A stretch of 45,349 nt of DNA. Origin: Eubacteriales bacterium. Its GTDB lineage: Bacteria; Bacillota; Clostridia; Lachnospirales; Lachnospiraceae. The notes under the pieces were generated by a model. That model was given only the letters and a program-made list of their open reading frames with translations. It was not told the DNA's origin and searched no databases. Below, one piece after another: positions 39,598 through 45,349 of the stretch (its first letter is position 1; each line of letters opens with the position of its first letter). The position numbers were made by a program, and so were the translations under genes. Location of the stretch: NCBI GenBank assembly GCA_030524225.1, contig JAUNGV010000005.1, positions 17,082 through 62,430 of the forward strand. Direction: 5' to 3'.

Positions 39598-42500
39598 ATG
39601 GCAAAACCTTTTTTTGAAGTATTTCCTACGTTAAAAGTGCAGGGCGATCTGCGAACGGCCTTTGAGGAGACGCAGGTGGAGCGGCTGGCGACGAATTCCG
39701 CGCACACGAGGTATAAGATCTGCCTGCGCTCCGGACACCTGATCCACAAGGGACGAATCTTCCGGATGGAAGAGGAGCTGGCGGCGCAGGTGTTCGGGAG
39801 CTGCCCGGTCGGGGGATCGGGCAGGCGCGGCGGCGTCCCCGGCGGAGCGGCCTCTGTGGCGGGCGGCGCGGAGGTCTATATTGACGAACACTATACGCTC
39901 TCTGCGCAGTACGATTCCAAATCGCTGATGAAAGAATATTTTGAGAGCCTCTCGGAGGAGTTTACCCATTTTTCACCGGTGATCGGGAAACTCTTCCGGG
40001 AGGCTTCGATTGCGTATGCGGACGGGGACGCGGTGACGGTGACGATTGAGGACTCGTGCGTCAGCCGCGACAAAGGAGAGAGTCTGGAGACGACGCTGAA
40101 CAGGATTTTTCGCGAGCGGTGCGGTATTGCGGCTACGATCACGGTTGAGTATGAGAAGCGCAAGCGTGAGAGAAGGCGGATGAAACGGGAATGGATTCCG
40201 GTTTCGGACGATGGATACGGCGCGTCTCATGCGGCGGAGAGCGCGGGAGCGGGTGCGTACGCTGCGGCAGGCGGTTATGCGGACGCGGTGGCAGATGGCG
40301 CTGACAGATATGCGGGGGATGCCCGTCCGGCCTATGCCGGAACTGTCGGACAAAGCGGATATCCGGTGCCGGATGCCATGGCACAGGGAAATCGTGCGGG
40401 CGGCCATGCCGGATCTGATGCGGCGACTGACGACTATTACGCGGCGATGGCACAGAGCGCAGGCGCGGAGCCGATGCCATGGGACGACCCTGCGGCAGGG
40501 TATGACGGAGCGGGATACGGCGCGGCGGGAGCAACCGGAGCGGTCGCGGGGAATGCGGGCCGCGGTGCTGCGGGAACAGCCGGAGCGGCGGCAGGAAACG
40601 CGGGGAGCGATGCTGCGCAGGCAGCCGGAGCGTACACGGGGAATGCAGGTCGTGGCACTGCGGGAGCAGTCGGAGCGGCGGCAGGAAACGCGGGAAATGA
40701 AGGGCGCGGCGCGTCAGGCAGCCGCGGCGGCTATGGCTCTGGCGGCAGAGGAGGTTCCGGCGCGGGACGGGGACGCGGACGCAGCGGCGGATACGGCGGC
40801 AAAGGCGGCTTCCGGGGCTACAAGCGCTCCGACGATCCGGACGTCATCTACGGACGGGATTTTGACGACGATTCGATTTCCATCTCCGACATTGTGGGGG
40901 AGATCGGCGAGGTGACGATCCGCGGCCGGATTATGGCGACGGACCGGCGCGACATCAAGAATGAAAAGACGATTGTCAAGTTTTCCATCACGGATTTTGA
41001 GGACTCGATCTATGGCAAGCTCTTTATCGCGACGGAGTTTGTGGACGAGCTGCTCTCGAATCTGAAGGCGGGGGCGTTCGTCAAGGTCAAGGGGATGTCG
41101 CAGATGGACAGCTTTGACAAGGAGGTTGTGATCGGCTCGATCGTCGGAATCATGAAGATTCCCCCGTTCATCGAGACGAGAAAGGATCATTACGTCAACA
41201 AGCGCGTGGAGCTTCACTGCCACACGAAGATGAGCGACATGGACGGCGTCTCGGAGTGCAAGGATATTGTGAAGCGGGCGTACGAGTGGGGAATGCCGGC
41301 CATTGCGATCACGGATCACGGCAATGTGCAGGCGTTTCCGGACGCGAACCATGTGCGGGAGGATCTGCTGAAGGCGGAGAACAAGAGGCGCAAGGAAGCG
41401 GGACTGGAGCCGGTGGATCCCCAGAAATTCTTCAAGGTGATCTACGGCGTCGAGGCGTATATCGTGGACGATCTGAAGCAGATCGCGGTTTACGGATCGC
41501 AGGAGACGCCGGACGATAGGCTGGACAGCAGGCCTTACGTCGTGTTCGATCTCGAGACGACGGGACTCTCTCCGGTGAAAAACAGAATTATCGAGTTCGG
41601 CGCGGTCAAGATCGTAAACGGGGAGATCGTGGATCGCTTCTCCGAGTTCGTGAATCCGAAGATCCCGATTCCGTATGAGATCGAGCGGCTCACCAGCATC
41701 AGCGACAGTATGGTGATCGGCGCCGATCCGATTGAAGAGGTGATGCCGCGGTTTCTCGCGTTTTCCGAAGGATGTGTGCTCGTCGGACACAACGTGGGCT
41801 TTGACATCAGCTTCGTGAAGGAGAACTGCAGGCGGCTGGAGCTGCCCTGCGATTTTACGACGGTGGATACGGTCGGCATGGCCAGAGTGCTCCTGCCGGG
41901 ACATGCGCGGTACACGCTGGATGCGGTGGCCAAGCTCCTTGGCGTTTCCCTTGAGAATCACCACCGCGCTGTGGATGATGCGGAGGCGACGGCGGGGATT
42001 TTCCAGAAATTCCTGCCGAAGCTGAGCGACCGGGGGGCGGAGACCTTCGGACAGATGAACGCCCTCGAGGACAGCAATCCCGATGTGATCCGCAGGCTCA
42101 AGACATATCACTGTATTCTGCTGGCTCAGAACAATACGGGGCGGGTGAATCTCTATACGATGATCAGCCAGTCGCATCTGACGTATTTTCAGAAGCGTCC
42201 CAGAATTCCGAAGAGTCTGCTGATGAAGCGGCGCGAGGGGATTATCGTCGGGAGCGCGTGTATGGCGGGGGAGCTCTTCCAGGCTTTGCTTGAGGGCAAA
42301 CCGGATGAACAGATCGCGGGAATCGTGAATTTCTACGATTATCTGGAAATCCAGCCCCGGGGCAACAATATGTTCATGGTGGAATCGGACCGTTATCCGG
42401 AAGTGCAGTCCGAGGAGGATGTGCTCGAGTTCAACCGCAAAATCGTCGCGCTGGGAGAACAGTTCAACAAGCCGGTGGTCGCGACCTGCGACGTGCACTT

Positions 42501-44613
42501 CCTCGATCCGCAGGACCAGATTTACCGCACGATCATTCAGGACGGGCTCGGTATGGGGGCGGAAGAGCCTGCGCCCCTGTTTCTGCACACGACGGACGAG
42601 ATGATGGAGGAGTTCGCGTACCTGGGCGCAAAGAAGTGCGAGGAGGTCGTGATCACGAATACGCAGAAAATCGCGGACAGGATCGAGGCGATCTCTCCGG
42701 TGCGGCCCGACAAGTGCCCGCCGGTGATCCCGAACAGCGACGAGACGCTGCGGGAGATCTGCTACGCCAAGGCGCATAAGATGTACGGCGATCCGCTGCC
42801 GGAAATTGTCGAAGAACGGCTGGAGAGAGAACTGAACTCGATTATCAAGAACGGCTACTCGGTCATGTATATCATTGCGCAGAAGCTGGTGTGGAAGTCG
42901 GTGGAGGACGGATACCTCGTCGGCTCCCGGGGATCGGTCGGCTCTTCCTTTGTCGCGACGATGTCGGGAATCACGGAGGTCAACCCTCTGAGCCCGCATT
43001 ACTACTGCGAGAACTGCCATTTTACCGATTTTGACTCGCCCGAGGTGATGAAGTACCGGGGACGCTGCGGAATCGATATGCCCGCGCGCAAGTGCCCGAA
43101 CTGCGGGGAGTGGCTCAAAAAGGACGGCTTCGAGATCCCGTTCGAGACCTTCCTCGGCTTCAAGGGAGACAAGGAGCCGGATATCGATCTGAACTTCTCC
43201 GGAGAGTACCAGAGTAAGGCGCATAAGTACGCGGAGGTTATTTTCGGAGCGGGGCAGACCTTTAAGGCGGGAACCATTGCGACAGTGGCCGATAAGACAG
43301 CCTACGGCTATGTGAAAAATTATTTTGAGCGGAAGGACGAGCCGAAGCGGCGCTGTGAGATCGAGCGGCTCTTAAAGGGCTGCACGGGTATCCGGCGCAG
43401 CACGGGACAGCATCCGGGCGGCATCGTCGTGCTGCCGCTGGGGGAGGATATCAATACGTTCACGCCGGTGCAGCACCCGGCGAACGACATGACGACGGAC
43501 ATCATCACGACGCATTTTGACTACCACTCGATCGATCACAACCTGTTGAAGCTCGACATTCTCGGACACGATGATCCGACGATGATCCGTATGCTGCAGG
43601 ATCTGACGGGGATGGATCCCCTGACGATTCCGCTGGACGATCCCAAGGTCATGAGCCTGTTCCAGAGCACGGAGGCGCTGGGCATCACGCCGGACCAGAT
43701 CGGCGGCGTCAAGACCGGGGCGCTGGGGGTGCCGGAGTTCGGCACGAAATTCGTGCAGGGAATGCTGGAGGATACGCGTCCGTCGTCCTTCTCCGAGCTC
43801 GTGCGCATTTCCGGCCTCTCCCACGGAACGGATGTGTGGCTCGGCAACGCACAGACCCTGATTCAGGAGGGGAAAGCGACGCTTTCCACCGCGATCTGTA
43901 CCCGAGACGATATCATGTCCTATCTGATTGGCAAGGGCGTGGAGAAGGCGCTTTCGTTCAAGATCATGGAGAGTGTCCGCAAGGGTAAGGGCCTGCAGCC
44001 GGAGATGGAGGAGGCGATGCGGGAGAATGATGTGCCGGACTGGTACATCGACTCGTGCAAAAAAATCGCCTATATGTTCCCGCGGGCGCACGCGGCGGCC
44101 TACGTTATGATGGCGTGGCGCATCGCGTACTGCAAGGTATATTACCCGCTGGCGTACTATGCGGCGTATTTTTCCATCCGCGCCTCGGCGTTTTCGTATG
44201 AGCTGATGTGTCAGGGACAGCGCCATATGGAGGCGATCATGGCCGACTATATGCGGCGCAAGGACACGCTCTCCAAGAAGGAGCAGGACGCGTACGGCGA
44301 TATGCAGATTGTGCAGGAGATGTACGCGCGCGGCTTTGACTTCATCCCGATCGACATTACGCGGGCGGGTTCAAGGAGCTTTAAGATTATCGACGGCAAG
44401 ATCATGCCGTCGCTCAACAGCATTGATGGTCTCGGAGAGAAGGCGGCGGACGCCGTCGTCGAGGCGGTCAAGGACGGCCCGTTCCTCTCCAAGGACGATT
44501 TCTGGAACCGGACGAAGGTGCCCAAGACTGTCATTGATCTGATGGACAGCCTGCACCTGCTCGGCGACCTGCCGGAGAGCAATCAGATCAGTTTGTTTGA
44601 TTTGATGAAGTAG
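39598..44613 (+). CDS. polC: DNA polymerase III, PolC-type alpha subunit
   Basis: 1671 residues from ATG 39598; a GTG 33 nt upstream is an alternative. Order: N-terminal domains, OB fold (I-R-G-R-I-M-A-T-D-R-R), PHP motif E-L-H-C-H-T-K-M-S near 538, proofreading exonuclease inserted in the PHP domain (F-D-L-E-T-T-G near D651, closing with H-H-R-A-V-D-D-A), then the catalytic palm with P-D-I-D-L-N-F (about D1195, D1197), and the thumb, fingers and HhH region. It replicates the chromosome and proofreads. Clostridial PolC is normally about 1430-1450 residues; the excess is a Gly/Ala-rich insertion (about 207-407) with a 15-residue repeat just before the OB fold. Confidence 0.97.
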   Translation: MAKPFFEVFPTLKVQGDLRTAFEETQVERLATNSAHTRYKICLRSGHLIHKGRIFRMEEELAAQVFGSCPVGGSGRRGGVPGGAASVAGGAEVYIDEHYTLSAQYDSKSLMKEYFESLSEEFTHFSPVIGKLFREASIAYADGDAVTVTIEDSCVSRDKGESLETTLNRIFRERCGIAATITVEYEKRKRERRRMKREWIPVSDDGYGASHAAESAGAGAYAAAGGYADAVADGADRYAGDARPAYAGTVGQSGYPVPDAMAQGNRAGGHAGSDAATDDYYAAMAQSAGAEPMPWDDPAAGYDGAGYGAAGATGAVAGNAGRGAAGTAGAAAGNAGSDAAQAAGAYTGNAGRGTAGAVGAAAGNAGNEGRGASGSRGGYGSGGRGGSGAGRGRGRSGGYGGKGGFRGYKRSDDPDVIYGRDFDDDSISISDIVGEIGEVTIRGRIMATDRRDIKNEKTIVKFSITDFEDSIYGKLFIATEFVDELLSNLKAGAFVKVKGMSQMDSFDKEVVIGSIVGIMKIPPFIETRKDHYVNKRVELHCHTKMSDMDGVSECKDIVKRAYEWGMPAIAITDHGNVQAFPDANHVREDLLKAENKRRKEAGLEPVDPQKFFKVIYGVEAYIVDDLKQIAVYGSQETPDDRLDSRPYVVFDLETTGLSPVKNRIIEFGAVKIVNGEIVDRFSEFVNPKIPIPYEIERLTSISDSMVIGADPIEEVMPRFLAFSEGCVLVGHNVGFDISFVKENCRRLELPCDFTTVDTVGMARVLLPGHARYTLDAVAKLLGVSLENHHRAVDDAEATAGIFQKFLPKLSDRGAETFGQMNALEDSNPDVIRRLKTYHCILLAQNNTGRVNLYTMISQSHLTYFQKRPRIPKSLLMKRREGIIVGSACMAGELFQALLEGKPDEQIAGIVNFYDYLEIQPRGNNMFMVESDRYPEVQSEEDVLEFNRKIVALGEQFNKPVVATCDVHFLDPQDQIYRTIIQDGLGMGAEEPAPLFLHTTDEMMEEFAYLGAKKCEEVVITNTQKIADRIEAISPVRPDKCPPVIPNSDETLREICYAKAHKMYGDPLPEIVEERLERELNSIIKNGYSVMYIIAQKLVWKSVEDGYLVGSRGSVGSSFVATMSGITEVNPLSPHYYCENCHFTDFDSPEVMKYRGRCGIDMPARKCPNCGEWLKKDGFEIPFETFLGFKGDKEPDIDLNFSGEYQSKAHKYAEVIFGAGQTFKAGTIATVADKTAYGYVKNYFERKDEPKRRCEIERLLKGCTGIRRSTGQHPGGIVVLPLGEDINTFTPVQHPANDMTTDIITTHFDYHSIDHNLLKLDILGHDDPTMIRMLQDLTGMDPLTIPLDDPKVMSLFQSTEALGITPDQIGGVKTGALGVPEFGTKFVQGMLEDTRPSSFSELVRISGLSHGTDVWLGNAQTLIQEGKATLSTAICTRDDIMSYLIGKGVEKALSFKIMESVRKGKGLQPEMEEAMRENDVPDWYIDSCKKIAYMFPRAHAAAYVMMAWRIAYCKVYYPLAYYAAYFSIRASAFSYELMCQGQRHMEAIMADYMRRKDTLSKKEQDAYGDMQIVQEMYARGFDFIPIDITRAGSRSFKIIDGKIMPSLNSIDGLGEKAADAVVEAVKDGPFLSKDDFWNRTKVPKTVIDLMDSLHLLGDLPESNQISLFDLMK
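40549..40728 (+). repeat. 45-bp tandem repeat inside polC
   Basis: Four in-frame units begin at 40549, 40594, 40639 and 40684, each encoding G-N-A-G followed by Gly/Ala-rich residues (for example GNAGRGAAGTAGAAA). The period is exactly 45 bp, so frame is kept. It is the core of a low-complexity region running from about 40216 to 40820 and ending in G/R-rich sequence. Confidence 0.9.
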
Positions 44614-44675
44614 GGGGAAGACGCGGCTGACGGAAGTGTGTCAGAATTATGTAAGATCGTGCAGGGGCACAAGAG

Positions 44676-44724
44676 AATCGCGCCGAACGTATCAGTCAAG
44701 GGGGATACGTTCGGCGCGATTTTA
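44676..44724. terminator. Terminator after polC
   Basis: AATCGCGCCGAACGTATC (44676-44693) and GATACGTTCGGCGCGATT (44704-44721) form a perfect 18-bp stem with a 10-nt loop, followed by TTT. Confidence 0.9.
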
Positions 44725-44809
44725 TCATAGTATAGTAATCCCCATTTCGCCATTTTTGCCGGAGGCACAAATAGTAATGAAAACTCGGCTTTCTTTCACA
44801 CTATACTGT

Positions 44810-45085
44810 TCACGCAAAGAGATTCGCATGGGTTCCGGTGCGGAACAGGAAGAGAGCCAGCACATCACCGTCTATCCGATAGATCAATAGCCAATCCGGT
44901 TCAATATGGCATTCGCGGAATCCGAGATAATTTCCGGTCAGCATATGGTCCCGGTATTTGGGAGCCAATGGTTTCTGTGCAGCCAGCATATTTACAACTG
45001 CAGTGAGACGTTCCAGTTGGTATCCTCGTTTTTTGGCGAGCTTTAAATCTCTTTTGAATTGATTAGACGGGACAATATTAAGCAT
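44810..45085 (-). CDS. YafQ-family mRNA interferase toxin
   Basis: 91 residues on the minus strand from ATG 45085. It aligns in my memory with E. coli YafQ: K-L-A-x-K-R, Y-R-D-H-M-L-T-G, F-R-E-C-H-I-E-P-D-W-L-L-I-Y and a final R-T-G-T-H-A-N-L-F. The catalytic set expected from YafQ is H47, H60, D64 and H86, all present, with W65 following D64, so the toxin should be active. It cleaves mRNA on the ribosome. Its start lies 8 bp inside the end of the antitoxin gene, the usual coupling. Confidence 0.92.
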   Translation of the reverse strand: MLNIVPSNQFKRDLKLAKKRGYQLERLTAVVNMLAAQKPLAPKYRDHMLTGNYLGFRECHIEPDWLLIYRIDGDVLALFLFRTGTHANLFA

Positions 45086-45349
45086 CCGAAAGCACCTCGT
45101 CCATTAAATTGTCAAAAGAAGCGTATCGCTTGTACAGAGTGGGATTTTTTTTCATTTCATCGAATTCCGCAAGCGCCGCCATGGTTTCAGCGTTTGGAGA
45201 TGGCCGTTTTACTTCAAAGGGGATACCCTCATGGTTGATGGCGCTTTTTAGAAACATTGTGATTGCGGCGGACATAGTAAGACCGAGATCGTTAAACAAT
45301 GTTTCAGCAGACTGCTTCAGCTCGGAATCGAACCGTACAATGATATTAG
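45078..45349 (-). CDS. RelB/DinJ-family antitoxin, N-terminus cut by window edge
   Basis: The frame is open to the window end with no ATG; at least 90 codons are present. The sequence reads N-I-I-V-R-F-D-S-E-L-K-Q-S-A-E-T-L-F-N-D-L-G-L, then T-M-S-A-A-I-T-M-F, matching the ribbon-helix-helix start of DinJ, so only a few residues are missing. The TTG at 45299 is not the true start. The C-terminal part (F-D-E-M-K-K-N-P-T-L-Y-K-R-Y) should wrap the toxin. Such antitoxins usually repress their own operon; the operator lies outside the window. Confidence 0.88.
   Translation of the reverse strand, partial: NIIVRFDSELKQSAETLFNDLGLTMSAAITMFLKSAINHEGIPFEVKRPSPNAETMAALAEFDEMKKNPTLYKRYASFDNLMDEVLSDA

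Noticed and set aside
40714-43224. 836-codon open frame on the minus strand opposite polC
   Set aside because: Shadow of polC; composition is Arg/His/Leu-rich as expected for antisense of a GC-rich gene.
44810-45349. Mobile element or defence island boundary at the toxin-antitoxin pair
   Set aside because: Only a toxin and partial antitoxin are visible before the window ends; no integrase, repeat or tRNA site was seen.

Overview
The window looks like a chromosomal segment of a fairly GC-rich member of the Clostridia, most probably a Lachnospiraceae-type gut anaerobe. This rests on the gene order pyrH-frr-uppS-cdsA-dxr-rseP-ispG-polC, a PolC-type replicase, an infC-rpmI-rplT operon behind an L20-type leader, mgtE, YesM-type sensor kinases and an L-fucose pathway. 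No rRNA, tRNA, CRISPR array, transposase or prophage was seen.

Layout. 1-1911: envelope genes (3' end of an LCP protein, a PH-domain protein, a VanZ-like protein). 2053-6188: LacI regulator, glycogen phosphorylase and a small unknown protein, followed by three tandem 60-bp palindromic units. 6337-21995: a fucose locus made of a divergent AraC regulator, fucI, an FGGY kinase, a three-component sensor (kinase, membrane-anchored sugar-binding protein, AraC-type response regulator), a ribose/galactose-type ABC transporter and fucU. 22353-25117: a radical-SAM protein and its DUF4130 partner behind a promoter with a LexA-box palindrome. 25174-27734: YlmH-like protein and infC-rpmI-rplT. 28055-29645: mgtE with an unusual leader. 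29720-31570 (minus): typA. 31929-44613: the UMP kinase / ribosome recycling / isoprenoid / phospholipid / protease / replicase cluster. 44810-45349 (minus): a YafQ/DinJ-type toxin-antitoxin pair.

How it works together. Fucose-type sugars would be sensed outside the cell by the three-component system, imported by the ABC transporter, and converted by mutarotase (FucU), isomerase (FucI) and kinase. The aldolase and lactaldehyde-processing genes are not in the window.

Most interesting points. (a) A candidate structured RNA of about 250 nt (37418-37671) contains two homologous subdomains and ends in a terminator 17 nt upstream of an AT-richer PBECR4-like nuclease gene. The pair sits inside the otherwise conserved rseP-ispG interval. 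(b) The radical-SAM/DUF4130 pair appears to be under SOS control. (c) The mgtE leader has overlapping upstream ORFs, a PLPRRR motif and a 12-bp helix whose 5' arm contains an upstream-ORF start codon. (d) fucU is preceded by a compact, multi-hairpin element. (e) Short tandem repeats occur both between genes (27, 35, 35 and 60 bp periods) and inside coding regions (57 bp in the radical-SAM gene, 45 bp in polC), which suggests a repeat-expanding genome. All calls come from reading the sequence by eye; no database search or folding program was run.
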